A stretch of DNA of 64,000 nucleotides from Vanessa cardui (GCF_905220365.1 NC_061136.1:13433702-13497701), one strand, 5' to 3'. Positions 24,001 through 31,320 are shown, counted from the first letter of the stretch. Translations and numbers: made by a program. Notes: generated from the letters alone by a model not told the origin.

Positions 24001-27000
24001 TTATTATTATTATAACTATTTACCATACCTTAATCACCTATACGCCAACCTTGGGAACTAAGATATCCCTTGTGATTGAAATGGACCACAATTATAAGTA
24101 TTACACGTATCAAAGACACGTAAACTCACTGTTACTTTGTGGTTGGGCTTTCAGTAAGTCCATTCATTTTCCAAAACTATTATATCAGTCAGGCAATTTA
24201 AAGAAGTGCAACTTAATCGAGACGTTTACCTATGAATTTTCCAAAGCATCAATAGTAACAAAAAAAAATACGAACCATAATAACTTGAAATAAAATCATC
24301 TGTTAATCAAACTATTAAGCGTCGGATTAAATTTCTTAAGTCACGATATCGACTTCTGTTTTCAAGATATGCGAGACGAAAGATACACTGACGTACATAC
24401 GAACTAATTGTATGTATTGAAATAGATATATTCGGTAAACGGAAGCAAACCGTATGTATGTAGTTACTTTGTTTTAAATAACTCGCATAGTCGCAATGCC
24501 ATTTGACAAGGAATTATTAATGTTCTTATATTCCTATTTAGATAATCTGTAGTTAGCAAAGACGGCAATAGCCCAAGGGTAGACAAGCTATGACTTATCA
24601 CTATGTATTGATTTGTGTTGTGATACTTAGTGTTGCTAACCTATAAAACCTTACCCTCTGTTTCATTGGCTACGTCGACAAAGGTGCTAATTCTTCTGCC
24701 CATTAAATCTGAATTAAAATTCATATAGAACCTCTTAGTCTTATATTCATTATTATTTAAAGATTATTAAGAAAAAAAATAAAAAATAATATAGTATTCA
24801 CAGTTTAACTGAATTACAAAAAAATATTTCTAATAAAATATAATATGTCAAAAATTAATTTGAAACAATCGAATCAAATTAAAAAAACTACCTCGTCTAT
24901 ATTTCGCGTAAAACCCCATAAATGTCAATAACGCTGACAGCTGCGTACTTAACGTGCTATGACGTCATAAAGCCCTTTCAACAAAGCTGCTAAGTTAAGG
25001 TACGTCAAAATAAATGCTTTGCTCCCAGTATAAGAGCATTAGCCTCTCGAAGTTTGATATTCACACTTGTTCAGAATCGCAATCAGCTTTGCACCAAGTA
25101 ATTAAAGTCGCATTTTATTAATTATACTAATTTAATTAATAATACACTAAGCGTCCGGTCTTTCGTTTAAATTACCTGCATTTAATGGAAATATTTATTT
25201 CAAATAGATACACACATTAGCATATAGCTGAGATGCCCTTGTGGTTAGAACGCGTGCATCTTGACCGATGATTTCGGGTTCAAACCCAGGCAAGCTCCAC
25301 TATATATATGTACTTAATTTGTGTTTATAGTTCATCTCGTGCTCGGCGGCGAAGGAAAACATCGTGACGATACCTACATGTGTCTACATTCATCGAAATT
25401 CAGCCACATGTGCATTCCACCAATTCACATTGGAACAGCGTGGTGTAATAAGTTCCAAAGCCTGTTCTCAATGTGAGAGGAGGCCCTAACCAAGTAGTGG
25501 GAAATTTACAGGCCGTACTTTACTACTTTTTTATTAGAAAATGATAGTTATCATAGCATGTAAATATGTAGCAAAAAATATATTTTTTTTTTAACTTTAA
25601 ATTGCAATCATATTTCACGATTCACAATATTTCGTAAGTTTAAAATCTGACGAGATATATTGTAATCTAACGAATTTTGTAATCTTACGGTGACATATAC
25701 ATTTGTACTGTTTTCCGACGATGCACAATCAATATTGATAACTAATATTTTTCCGTAGTTACACTGGCTTGACTGATTTACCCTTCAAAGAGGATTTTTT
25801 GTTATTACAGGATGACCATACCCTTTCTTTGTTCACTGATACACATTTTTTCATATCACTTCGATATGTGCCCTAATTTTACGAAGAACAAAAAAAAGCT
25901 ATACAATTTCTAAGCAATTTGTCAACTTAAGCACTTTTAATCTACCTTAGTGACGTAGGAAACAATTTTAAGTGTTTTCTTTTGTTTTCGAATGTAAAAA
26001 AAGGCTTAACTTCTTTCGGTCATAATTGATTTGGTTATCCGACTATCAATAAGCAAATGTAACGATACTTTATTAAATAAAGGTTTTTTGATTTTGTGTG
26101 TGTCAAGAGCAATTTTTATGTCCTCACTATAATACTAGCGTCCCGTCCCGGCTTCGCACAAGGGGACATAATATTTTTTTAACATTTTTAACTTTTATTT
26201 ACATATTTTGTTGTTCTGTTAAATATATTGAAATATCTTTTTTATTGAAATTGGCAGCTTGATTTTTTTCGTCATGTTTAACAATTGTCGTTCTATTTCA
26301 ATTATTTACACAAAACCTTAATAAATGATATACCTAAACCTTGTTATAATATATAGTAATAATAACACCAAATTCGATCCAGGAACCCAGAATTCGATGT
26401 GACAGCAATCCTACACGACTGAAGAAAGTTCAGGCGCAAGTTTCACGAGTTCACGTGATTTCCGAAACTTCAGAATGGCTTTAATGACTTTTTATAAGCA
26501 CGAACCGAGAATAGAACACACGGTCAATCATTACAGTTTTTAGTTAAACTTAACTTTTATAAACCACTAAACCATGAGTCAGTCAAATATTAAGTACATA
26601 CTACATACAACATTTTATGTTTATTACATTGAATTTATAAGTATATTTCTTATGTACAAACATTAGTCATATGTATCAATTAATAAAACTCTTTCATATT
26701 TGAACTATATTTACTTGGTGGTAGGGCTTTGTGCAAGCCCGCCTGGGTAGGTACCACTCAGTCATCAGATATTCTACCGCTAAACAACAGCATGCAGGAT
26801 TGTTGTGTTCGGGTTTGAAGGGTGAGTGAGCCAGTGTAACTACAGGCACAAGGGACATAGCATCTTAGTTCCCAAGGTTGGTGGCGCATTGACGATGTAA
26901 GGAATAGTTATTAATATTTTTGTCTATGGGTGATGATGACCACTTACCATAATGTAGCCCATATACTCGTCCGCCAAACTATTACATAAAAAAAAACGTT

Positions 27001-28476
27001 AATAGTAGATAATCATATAAACAAACATATGAAGTCGTTTTTTCTATATTCAGACGGTCGTATATACATATTTAAACGTTTGTCGTTCTCCTCAAGATGG
27101 TGTTAGGAAAATTTTGGACACATTTATAAAGAGTGCCATTACCATGACTAGTCTAAGTAAACGATTTGCTATTTTATCTGTAGTGAACCTTTTATCCTGA
27201 TATTATAAATGCAGATATATTTGCTCGTAACGATTTCACGTCCTTACTACTCAACAGATTATCATGAAATATTACAACGCGTTGTCTGGGATACAGGAAA
27301 GTACACGGGGTACTCAACACCCTCCTATAATATGTGGGCGACCAGTATGCTAATATAAAATACTAGCGACCGTCTCCGGCTTCACACGCAATACTGATAC
27401 TAAATATACTACAGAATTTCTTTATTTACGACATCACTATGAAACTTCTAAAATTATCAGTGTTTCTTTACTATATTATGAATGTATTATATACAAAATC
27501 CTTCCTCTCCAATCACTTTATCTAGTAAAAAAATCCATATCAAAATCCGTTGCGCAATTTTTAAGATCTAAGCATACATAAGCACAGACAACAGTAATCG
27601 ATTTTGTTTTATACTATGTAATAATAATAATATTTATATATACATAACATTATATGTTAATAAAGTTAAATAAGTTTATAACATATTTCAACGTACATAT
27701 GATGTATGATATTGTAATAGTTTATTAAATAATTTAGTATGAAAAAATCGCCAAATTCTTAAATCTTTAAAATTTATCAGTCGTTCGTATAAGTATTCGT
27801 AATTAAATAGACGGAAAACATTACAAAGGGTTTTTTTATGAATCCAACTCGAAGTCTTAGAAAGTTCTAGAAATTATATTCTGCAACGAAACTTGTAAAA
27901 TGTCATTTGTCTCTAAAAAAATTAAACTTTTTATTATTTCAAATTTGGCTTGAACATATGTTTATGGATTTTTCAGTTTTAAGAAAAAAAATTAGTAAAA
28001 GATACAATAAATTTTAAAAATTTTGATAATTGCATAACAAAAATAATTTCAAAGGTTTTTTTTTTTATTTTTTTGCAAACAATTTTATCCAATTATTATG
28101 ACATTTTATACTTCCCTTAAAATGACAATGATAGTAACTATAATGCCACAACACAAATTGACAAAAAAGGTTCTATAATTTCCCAAAATAATTTTAATAT
28201 TGCTTTATATGTTATAGCTTGTATATTATTAACACGATACTTTGTAACGCTTCAGAACGCTCGACGCTGAATAAACCTGTTGATATTGTAAGCTCGAACT
28301 ACACATTGTTGGGAATAACTAAATTTCAGATAACAATATAATATCTTAATTTATACAATATTATAATAATATTGGGTGACCTTTTTAATTATTATTAAAT
28401 TTTATAAATAGTTTTTATATATATTTTAAAAAATATTTTTAAAAATAGAATTTCACTTACCAACTTGTTCTTCCAT
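1047..28476 (-). CDS. 5' part of a second SV2-like transporter gene (two exons, partial)
   Basis: Two minus-strand exons join in phase. Exon 1 (28461-28476) encodes MEEQV plus one base and ends in a GTAAGT donor. Exon 2 (1047-1100) follows a TTATTGGCAG acceptor and ends in GTGAGT. The split codon is G|AG (Glu), followed by RKERLQRAPFETALHHA and then one base of the next codon. No other frame is a good continuation. The pattern F-E-x-A-x4-G matches the N-terminal region of the complete SV2-like protein at 41886-54168 (DFEEAISATG), and such cytosolic leaders just before TM1 are usual in insect SV2-like MFS proteins. All transmembrane segments lie off the left edge. The exon pair is well supported; the family call rests on about 10 residues and is an inference. 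The intron of 27,360 bp is filled with mobile DNA. A further small in-phase exon inside it cannot be excluded. Confidence 0.55.
1485..1570 (+). repeat. LINE 3'-end fragment (family D)
   Basis: The fragment carries 'aagtaactactgagtttctt' and 'ctttccgaaccggtggtggc', which match the 3' UTR of the LINE end at 56480-56935. It is internally deleted and has no coding part. Confidence 0.6.
2355..2757 (+). repeat. 5' LTR
   Basis: The LTR contains a TATAAAAG box (about 2545), an AATAAA (about 2618) and a pair of perfect TGACGTCA (CRE-type) palindromes at about 2698 and 2711, either side of a CAGCTG E-box. These are plausible promoter and polyadenylation signals. Confidence 0.85.
3922..4379 (+). repeat. 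Three-copy tandem repeat inside the LTR element
   Basis: Units start at 3922, 4057 and 4229 with GAGAGTGATACCTCT and share 'ggatccttgatgtatcc' and 'gaaccatgagataccgt'. Copies 2 and 3 are 172 bp apart and near identical. Copy 1 is more diverged and lacks the 37-bp segment from 'agacatgtatacacc'. The function is unknown. Confidence 0.85.
4606..5008 (+). repeat. 3' LTR
   Basis: Identical to the 5' LTR at a constant offset of 2251 bp as far as I can read, including the TATA box and the paired TGACGTCA sites. It is followed directly by the TATT duplication. Confidence 0.85.
5296..5583 (+). repeat. Short interspersed repeat family B
   Basis: A nearly full copy, running from 'tacttggtggcagggctttg' through 'gggtaggtaccacccactca' to 'ggtggcccatatgctcgt' and 'ccaatctataacataat'. 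I see no clear pol III boxes, so whether it is a SINE or the tail of a larger element is open. The 3' end passes into a (TA)n run. Confidence 0.8.
5585..5616. repeat. (TA)n microsatellite
   Basis: An uninterrupted TA dinucleotide run directly follows the family B copy and probably grew from its A/T-rich tail. Confidence 0.9.
5815..6122 (+). mobile_element. SINE-A, tRNA-derived, subfamily 2
   Basis: The tRNA-like head has an A-box-like TGGCCCAGTGG and a B-box-like GGTTCAAGCCC, and is followed by the conserved body. The 3' end has 'ataatggaagaggaggcc' and a (TTACTTAAC)-type tail, which marks subfamily 2. Confidence 0.85.
6600..6750 (+). repeat. MITE-like repeat (family H)
   Basis: Contains 'gtcaccgtaaaattacaaaa' and 'ttcgttagattacaatc'. 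The reverse complement recurs at 25620-25700, and partial copies lie at about 5636-5670 and 49505-49565. The ends are not defined. Probably a DNA-transposon derivative. Confidence 0.45.
6795..6868 (+). repeat. Lep1-type Helitron 5' fragment
   Basis: 'actaatattataaatgcgaa' followed by 'agtaactctg' and 'ccgaatttgatgaaact' is the 5' part of the same family as 44738-44919 and 57678-57876. The copy stops where a SINE-A begins. Confidence 0.6.
6874..7172 (-). mobile_element. SINE-A, subfamily 1
   Basis: A minus-strand copy with an (AAC)n end at 6876 (a GTT-repeat tail on its own strand), the 'ccctttgaggagaagg' diagnostic block, and the tRNA-like head ending at 'gggccatctcgag'. It interrupts the adjacent Helitron fragment. 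Confidence 0.85.
7347..7944. repeat. Long foldback: 224-bp inverted arms, 150-bp loop
   Basis: The left arm 7347-7570 and right arm 7721-7944 are near-perfect reverse complements with only a few mismatches, such as GAGCCGG against GAGTCGG. The loop is 7571-7720. Each arm carries an 'aaccgacttcaaa' motif, resembling an element terminus that recurs at about 9058-9070. The structure lies in the intron of SV2-like gene 1, so the primary transcript would contain a long double-stranded stem. Confidence 0.85.
8292..8543 (+). mobile_element. Non-autonomous Helitron (family G), full copy
   Basis: Starts TCACTACATAG after a host A, ends in a GC-rich stem followed by CTAG, and the next base is T. This is the A|TC...CTAG|T signature of Helitron insertion. 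The interior carries 'tataaaacaaagtcgctt' and 'aacggattttgatgcgg'. It has no coding capacity. Confidence 0.8.
8745..9070 (+). repeat. Element end with 'cctcctcctt...aagtcggtt' terminus and long poly(A)
   Basis: Contains repeated 'attatcaaaat(t/c)ggt' motifs, a 32-base A-run (8989-9020), and then 'ataacctcctccttttggaa' leading to GTCGGTTG. A related end lies at 21660-21710. Lysine-rich or phenylalanine-rich reading frames here come only from the A-run. The class is undetermined. Confidence 0.55.
9948..10012 (-). repeat. Helitron family G, 3' fragment
   Basis: 'cgacccgccccggcttcgca' followed by 'cgggtgcaatactgatact' is the 3' terminal stem of family G in reverse orientation. The rest is missing. 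Confidence 0.65.
11035..11105 (-). repeat. LINE 3'-end fragment (family D)
   Basis: 'actaccaccgaatcg' and 'ccggcgaaagaaactcatcg' match the reverse of the LINE 3' UTR at 56700-56935, in the diverged subfamily also seen at 21097-21205 and 39120-39270. Confidence 0.55.
11125..11345 (+). mobile_element. Non-autonomous Helitron, full copy
   Basis: Starts TCCTACTACTATTATAAATG after host A and ends GCGGGTCACTAG before T. The 5' half resembles the Lep1 type and the 3' stem resembles family G, so it may be a mosaic. Confidence 0.75.
11920..12187 (-). mobile_element. Helitron family G, degenerate copy
   Basis: A reverse-strand copy running from the stem 'cgccccggcttcgcacgg' to a degenerate 'gtaccatgtagtg' 5' end. 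The terminal CTAG has decayed. Confidence 0.65.
12470..12605 (+). repeat. LINE 3'-end fragment (family D)
   Basis: Carries 'gagtaactacagagtttctt' and 'ggttcttctcggtagaatct'. It is diverged and truncated, with no coding sequence. Confidence 0.6.
12794..13132 (+). mobile_element. SINE-A, subfamily 1, rearranged by two hairpins
   Basis: The tRNA-like head has lost the segment between the A-box and 'gattgcgggttt'. The 3' body, normally one block, is replaced by two perfect inverted repeats (12994-13041 and 13071-13110) joined by 'agttccaa' repeats. The tail is (TTG)n. Confidence 0.8.
12994..13110. repeat. Two adjacent perfect hairpins made from SINE sequence
   Basis: Hairpin 1 has 23-bp arms (12994-13016 and 13019-13041). 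Hairpin 2 has 19-bp arms (13071-13089 and 13092-13110). Each has a CT loop of two bases. In every other SINE-A copy here, these two halves are a single contiguous block. Confidence 0.9.
13312..13547 (+). mobile_element. Helitron family G
   Basis: Starts TCACTACATAG after A. The 3' stem is mutated to 'ccagaacgggtcggtag', with GTAG in place of CTAG, followed by T. Confidence 0.7.
13715..14225 (-). mobile_element. Non-autonomous hAT transposon with perfect 8-bp TSD
   Basis: The termini are CAGTGTTTCCCA and TGGGAAACGCTG, perfect 12-bp inverted repeats with the CAGNG start typical of hAT elements. An exact 8-bp duplication, CCCTAGAG, flanks it at 13707-13714 and 14226-14233. The minus strand retains the C-terminal piece of a transposase (13905-14123). 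At 511 bp it is a deletion derivative that needs a transposase in trans. Confidence 0.92.
13905..14123 (-). pseudogene. hAT transposase C-terminal (dimerisation) remnant
   Basis: This 72-codon open stretch ends at a stop codon and contains KCEAGFSTLDYLKKKYRNRL followed by EVEPDFRIKLSS. The C-E-A-x-F-S-x-L...K.RNRL...DLR..LS pattern is the hATC dimerisation domain of Buster/ZBED5-like transposases (family knowledge). The catalytic and zinc-finger parts are absent, so it is a relic with no independent start. Confidence 0.85.
14287..14323. repeat. Perfect 17-bp hairpin, 3-base loop
   Basis: The arms 14287-14303 and 14307-14323 are perfect reverse complements around CAA. It lies just outside the hAT element. 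Confidence 0.9.
14474..14757 (-). mobile_element. SINE-A, subfamily 2
   Basis: A reverse copy with 'aagtaacagccagtaaattt' at the tail end, the 'ttccattaaggagaggg' diagnostic block and a complete tRNA-like head ending 'ggccatctcggct'. Confidence 0.85.
15350..15548 (+). repeat. Family B repeat, internally deleted
   Basis: The 5' part 'tgatagggctttgtgcaag' through 'gtgttccggttcgag' joins directly to 'agcgtcattgtcttgg', so the central approximately 100 bp is lost. Confidence 0.75.
15614..15835 (+). mobile_element. SINE-C, tRNA-like
   Basis: Runs from 'gacgacctccgtggtcgagt' and 'gcgtgtacgccg', a tRNA-like head, through 'ggtctgggtgtttgggtacc' to 'ttgtccaatatttattt'. Related copies lie at 23075-23255 and 53123-53375. 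Confidence 0.75.
16165..16640 (-). other. GC-rich coding-like block of unknown origin
   Basis: A GC-rich island in AT-rich DNA. On the minus strand, 16169-16378 is open and includes MAATSMETDGLWDRF and GKRSTIQDIQDFLRIQVWNA. Upstream stops break the same frame, and I see no known domain. It is possibly the end of a non-LTR element. Not supported as a host gene. Confidence 0.3.
17003..17345 (-). mobile_element. LINE 3' end (family D), reverse copy
   Basis: Begins with a (TCAAA)n-type tail. Then comes the reverse of the 3' UTR ('accggttcggaaagtagatt'), and about 17237-17310 the reverse of the C-terminal codons found at 56620-56698. Confidence 0.8.
17491..17745 (+). mobile_element. SINE-A, subfamily 1, truncated
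   Basis: Full tRNA-like head ('gagccgagatggcccagtgg') with a deletion between the A and B boxes. The body ends at 'ccaaactttctcctattgtt', so the diagnostic block is lost but the TTG tail remains. Confidence 0.8.
17942..18180 (-). repeat. Helitron-like element, reverse
   Basis: Begins A|CTAGCTGTGCCCGCGACC, the reverse of a ...GCGGGCACAGCTAG|T Helitron end, with an interior 'caaaatcggtccagccgttc' and 'gacagacagac'. Related copies lie at 21011-21440 and in part at about 10200-10340. The 5' end is not resolved. Confidence 0.55.
18207..19874 (-). CDS. LINE reverse transcriptase (ORF2 C-terminal part), 5'-truncated element
   Basis: An open frame of 555 codons encodes a non-LTR reverse transcriptase of jockey/CR1 type. 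NYRPIS is at residues 142-147, TDYCKAFDKVSH at about 211-222 (catalytic Asp), SGVPQGSHLGPLLF at 267-280, and the active-site box LLYADD near 297-302. A C-terminal thumb-like region follows. The endonuclease domain expected upstream is missing. The first residues (MSFLKSKKEG) fall in the pre-RT linker, so the ATG is simply the first in-frame one after truncation. Upstream sequence (19878-19980) matches the foldback arms at 7347-7944, so the LINE appears to have landed in, or beside, another copy of that repeat. The stop is followed by an AT-rich tail. The frame has no internal stop, so the copy is fairly young, but it cannot act alone without an endonuclease. Domain calls are secure; the clade is provisional. 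Confidence 0.93.
   Translation of the reverse strand: MSFLKSKKEGPNDLPNIMTLGDTSSSDGGEISNMFNSYFQSVFEPDGSSVSLTPKGRSFVDLHSIELSIPIVKNYLKNLDTRQGTGPDALPPCFLKQFRNALALPIFLLFNMSLHTGCLPTLWKKSYIVPILKFGNKHDIKNYRPISKLCCIAKLFEKIIYDTIFPIIRPYLINEQHGFINKRSTETNLCEFLHRVSNSMDQGHQVDVEYTDYCKAFDKVSHNILIYKLEGFGIHGDLLRWLNSYLRNRSQAVSIRGYLSSFIPISSGVPQGSHLGPLLFNIFINDINNVFVSSDFLLYADDTKIFKSIKSLDDCHDLQSDLNRLETYCKLNSLHLNISKCAIISFSRKRKTLLYKYTINNNDISRETEVRDLGVTLDSKLSFGSHIRSISSKAYRMLGFIMRTGSEFKNTSTINLLYNAYVRSILEYASTVWSPHYNIHINEIEKIQNKFLKYLSFKSSDCTHEPLLSLSKRRSMRDQVFLYKIINNIIDSPFLLSKLSLNCPRSNARQPLCFYTPTCHSSHNANCFLIRACREYNKHFGNIDIFQLYNLKYII
20316..20654 (-). mobile_element. SINE-A, subfamily 1
   Basis: The (AAC)n run at 20318-20338 is the GTT-repeat tail on its own strand. 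The body is diverged and the head ends 'gggccatctcggct'. Confidence 0.85.
21011..21440 (-). repeat. Helitron-like element with nested LINE fragment
   Basis: 'atagctgtgcctgcgacttc' matches the 17942 element. Its body is interrupted by a family D LINE tail (21097-21205) and resumes at about 21230 with 'aatgtagcctacgttactcc'. This is a nested insertion. Confidence 0.5.
21097..21205 (-). repeat. LINE 3'-end fragment (family D)
   Basis: 'ccaccggttcggaaaagaaa' and 'agaaccggcgaaagaaact' are in reverse orientation. It sits inside the Helitron-like element. Confidence 0.65.
21839..22031. mobile_element. 193-bp MITE with long inverted repeats and TTA duplication
   Basis: Starts GAACTAACGCG and ends CGCGCTAGTTC, flanked on both sides by TTA (21836-21838 and 22032-22034). 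The inverted repeats run about 50 bp and share 'gtcacggtgactgtttcgtc'. A 3-bp TTA duplication is typical of PIF/Harbinger elements (family knowledge). It has no coding capacity. Confidence 0.85.
22250..22536 (-). mobile_element. SINE-A, subfamily 1
   Basis: A reverse copy lacking the tail. It has the 'ccttcgaggagaagatttgg' block, a body with small deletions, and a head ending 'gtgccatctcggct'. Confidence 0.8.
22966..23256 (+). repeat. Chimera of family B and SINE-C fragments
   Basis: 22966-23060 is a diverged middle of family B ('tttgaagggtatgtgagccc', 'cataacatcttag'). From about 23090 the sequence is the 3' half of SINE-C ('gtcgatgtagaaattttcta', 'gatcagagtaacgtatgtga'). Both are truncated at the junction. 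Confidence 0.6.
23986..24014. repeat. (TTA)n microsatellite
   Basis: A run of about eight TTA units followed by a short reverse fragment of family B at about 24043-24075. Confidence 0.85.
24895..25100 (+). promoter_or_regulatory. Promoter-like block (CRE plus TATA) of unknown ownership
   Basis: A perfect TGACGTCA at 24960-24967 is followed about 65 bp later by 'cagtataagagc'. A run with 'ttcagaatcgcaatcag' then precedes AT-rich DNA. It could be a solo LTR or a cryptic promoter, but no gene starts here that I can support. Confidence 0.3.
25226..25523 (+). mobile_element. SINE-A, subfamily 2-like
   Basis: A complete copy with a diverged head ('gctgagatgcccttgtggtt') and a TACTTTAC-type tail. 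Confidence 0.8.
25620..25800 (-). repeat. Family H repeat beside a reverse family B fragment
   Basis: 'gtaatctaacgaattttgta' followed by 'atcttacggtgaca' is the reverse of 6620-6660. At about 25755-25795, 'gttacactggcttgactgat' and 'acccttcaaag' is a short reverse piece of family B. Confidence 0.45.
26139..26170 (-). repeat. Helitron family G terminal fragment
   Basis: A|CTAGCGTCCCGTCCCGGCTTC is the reverse of the 3' stem. Nothing of the interior follows. Confidence 0.6.
26706..26998 (+). repeat. Family B repeat, nearly full length
   Basis: Runs from 'tacttggtggtagggctttg' to 'cgccaaactattacataaaa' with an A-rich end and one small deletion before 'ttgtctatgggtgatgatga'. Confidence 0.85.
27363..27624 (-). 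mobile_element. Helitron family G, reverse copy
   Basis: Starts A|CTAGCGACCG and includes the family interior ('aaaatccgttgcgcaattt'). It ends near 'ttttatactatgtaataa', the degenerate reverse of the TCACTACATAG start. Confidence 0.7.
28461..28476 (-). CDS. SV2-like gene 1, first coding exon (MEEQV)
   Basis: The start codon is the reverse complement of CAT at 28474-28476, in context TAGAAATGG. The exon carries five codons plus one base and then a consensus donor, G|GTAAGT. The 5' UTR reads in from higher coordinates. The start is chosen because it is the only ATG next to a strong donor below the promoter-like block, and because its phase (1) matches the exon at 1047-1100. Confidence 0.6.
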
Positions 28477-28659
28477 TTCTATAATGCCACTAGCACGTAA
28501 AGTCTAAGCACTAACTTATTTACTTAAAATCTAATATCACACGAAATTAAAAAAAAAATCACAAAGTTACACTTAGACAAGATTATAACGACACTTGCAT
28601 GCACTAGGTTCTTTTTTTAATTTTATCCCATTTGTTTGAGGATAATGTGTAGCAGTTTT

Positions 28660-28810
28660 TCACTTAAGTTTGACTCGTGTGCGAGACCTAGGCGGCATTG
28701 GGCGGGCGAGTGACTAGGGCAACGATCAAACAAGAACTGCCCGTTAGGGACGCAGCCGAGCGCATATCGATACTAATTATATCGATGTCTCGGGTACACG
28801 ACGCAAGTGA
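28660..28810 (-). promoter_or_regulatory. Candidate promoter of SV2-like gene 1
   Basis: A GC-richer block lies about 185-335 bp upstream of the minus-strand start codon. It holds a GC-box-like TGGGCGGGCG (28699-28708), a perfect DRE palindrome TATCGATA (28765-28772, the DREF site of many insect promoters) and a second ATCGAT (28781-28786). I see no convincing TATA box. The transcription start is not determined. Confidence 0.45.
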
Positions 28811-31237
28811 TTGTTATTTGGAAAATACAATACAATCATAAATTGAGTGGTTTTTTTAATAATAGAACTATTTAGTGTATATTTAATTTAATTTCGATAT
28901 TTAAAAAAAATATTAAAAAAATTATGTTCGATAAATATTACAAAAACCAAACGCACTAGGCATAGTGATCACATAACTTAGTTGCTACAATAATGATAGC
29001 AGATACAATTCCCGCTCAATGAAAGCGTTTCAATTTCCAGTGATTTTTGTCACATCTGGGTTTTTTCGATAGTGAATCGATGATTTATTTGTAAATCGTA
29101 AAGACTAACTTTTATCTAAAAGTGCGACCGTGAGCGTTAATCGATCGCTATTTAGATAGAATATTAAAAAAGAACAACATACGAAGCAATTATTTTCCGT
29201 GTGTGATAACCTAGTTTTTGGAGCGCTAGGTATTTAGTAGAATTATTTTCAGGTGCGCTCGTATCGGCTAATTTCCATATTACATTAATATTGGTATCTT
29301 TAAAATTAACGTCTTATGAAGCTGCCTTAGACCATTTATTTAGAGAGAGTTCTAAAATAAAAGGACCAACATATCTTGGTGCGTCATTCCACTTTACTTT
29401 TTTGTATTTAGTAGCCAAGCGCGGATCAATATTTAATCTCAAACATAACAGTAAATCTAGACATCAAAATAATTAAAGTACCCTTTCAAATTAGGAATTC
29501 AGCGATCCACAGATCCTGAGTCTAATCTCCCAACCCATCGAAATTCATACTCCAAAAAAACACGGTTACACTCCCATATGAGCACTGCGTTTGCGCATTC
29601 ATTACTATATTACTATACTAACAGTTAGACGTTAAGAGTGGAAGAGTATTGACATTATTTCCATATATAACGTGTACAGGTGAGTCAGAGATGCGTCCTT
29701 GCTTGCATTGATAAAATAAAAAAAATAAGCTAATACGTTATCGTATTTTCCATACCTACTCGTAAAAAAAGCAATAGTAATGCATATAATTCAAGTTTTA
29801 ACTGCATATTTAGACCTTTTTTATTAATGACAAAAAATTGAACATGCTATACCAATACCTAAAAAAAAGTTTCGTATTTTTAATTTTAATTTTTTTAATT
29901 GTATCAACATGGTATAGATCAAACAATTACGTAAATTCTAATTGGACTATTATATTATGTCATAGTTAAAAATATTGGATGTAGTGAGTACTTAAAATAT
30001 AAAAAAAATCTAACCAAAGTTTTTATAACACGCGATATTCGTATTTAATTATACAAATAGCGTGTTGTAAAAAAAGCCTTTGCAAAAGCCTTTGTAAAAA
30101 AAGCCGTAACAAAATCTAGTAAATATTTTACAATTCACCCTAACATTAAAAGTACTTTAAAATAAAATTAATGGCAATATTAATTTATTAATATTTGTGT
30201 AAAAAATAATGTAGTCAAATTTATCGATATTTTTAATATTTGACTGACAACACTGATTCGATGTTACGAGAACTCGATACGCGATTTCGATACTCATAAT
30301 TTGAGCACTCGAAGCGATGGACATGGAGTGACAGTACTTAACGAGGGTAGGTTTACAATAACAATATCACCAACACAAGTTTACTTCGATAATCTGTCAT
30401 TGGATTATTTTGCAAAAAAAAATGTTATAAGCGTTATAAATTATTTTAAATATTCTTTTTTTGGATGTGTCTTGATACATCTTGGCCCTTATAAAAATGT
30501 ATTATTAAAAAAAATACAACTGTACAATAAGTGACTTTATCTTTTTTCGTCATCATCAATACAATATTCCAATTTAAAATAATCCAAAACGAAAGTTTTT
30601 GTTTTTATTGTTGACTAATCACATTATAATATAACTTCTACATATATTTCTACATAATAAATGACTTTTTTCTGTTTGTGCGTCAATCACTGAACTACTG
30701 AACGGTATGAAAATGAATCTATGACCAATCGACGCAGCATCGTCCTTAGATGTTTACTAATTATTGAACTCCTTTGATGATCTCCCTTCTTCTTAATTAC
30801 CCAGTGAAACAGACGAGGTACCGCCACAGTTTAAATAAGAGTTTAATATTACACACACACCAGTATAAATAAGTTTATTCTAATTAAAATGAGTGTAAAT
30901 TTATAGTACATAATGTTACGTACAGCTAATAATGCATGATTGTTATTTATACAATAAAATAGATTAATAATTTTTAATCCTATATATTAATAGCGTATTT
31001 TTTGTCCCAGTGATAATGAAACGATAGTTGAACATAAAAAGATAATTCAGCTGTGGATGTGCAAAAATATAAATAAAACAGAGGATTCTTGATTGCAAAT
31101 TACCTACTCATTTGTGATAATTTAACAAATAATTAATTTAAGAGTAAGGAAAAAAGATACGAAATTCCTATAAATATTTTGAAAAAACGCAAAGTTTAAA
31201 TAAATTTTGAAACGTTATGTTACAGTACTAAATTAAA

Positions 31238-31320
31238 AGTTACCACCACTGTACCGGTTCGAAAAGCACATTTTACCGATGAGAACTATCAAGAAACTCA
31301 GCACTTACTCTTTACCACCA
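31238..31320 (-). repeat. LINE 3'-end fragment (family D)
   Basis: 'taccaccactgtaccggttc', 'agaactatcaagaaactcag' and 'ttactcttt' are in reverse orientation. A second short trace, 'agtaccaccggttcg', lies at 31493-31507. Confidence 0.5.

Larger units (their letters stand above)
1101..28460 (-). other. Giant first intron of SV2-like gene 1
   Basis: The intron spans 27.4 kb between the two coding exons. Nearly every recognisable feature in it is mobile or repeated DNA: an LTR element, SINE-A, B and C copies, Helitrons, a hAT, a Harbinger-like MITE, a LINE ORF and a long foldback. Stretches where I see only AT-rich unique-looking DNA include 150-1046, 1571-2354, 9190-9947, 10260-10700, 14760-15350, 15840-16165, 22550-22960, 23260-23990, 24080-24890, 25870-26130 and 27630-28440. 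Confidence 0.55.
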
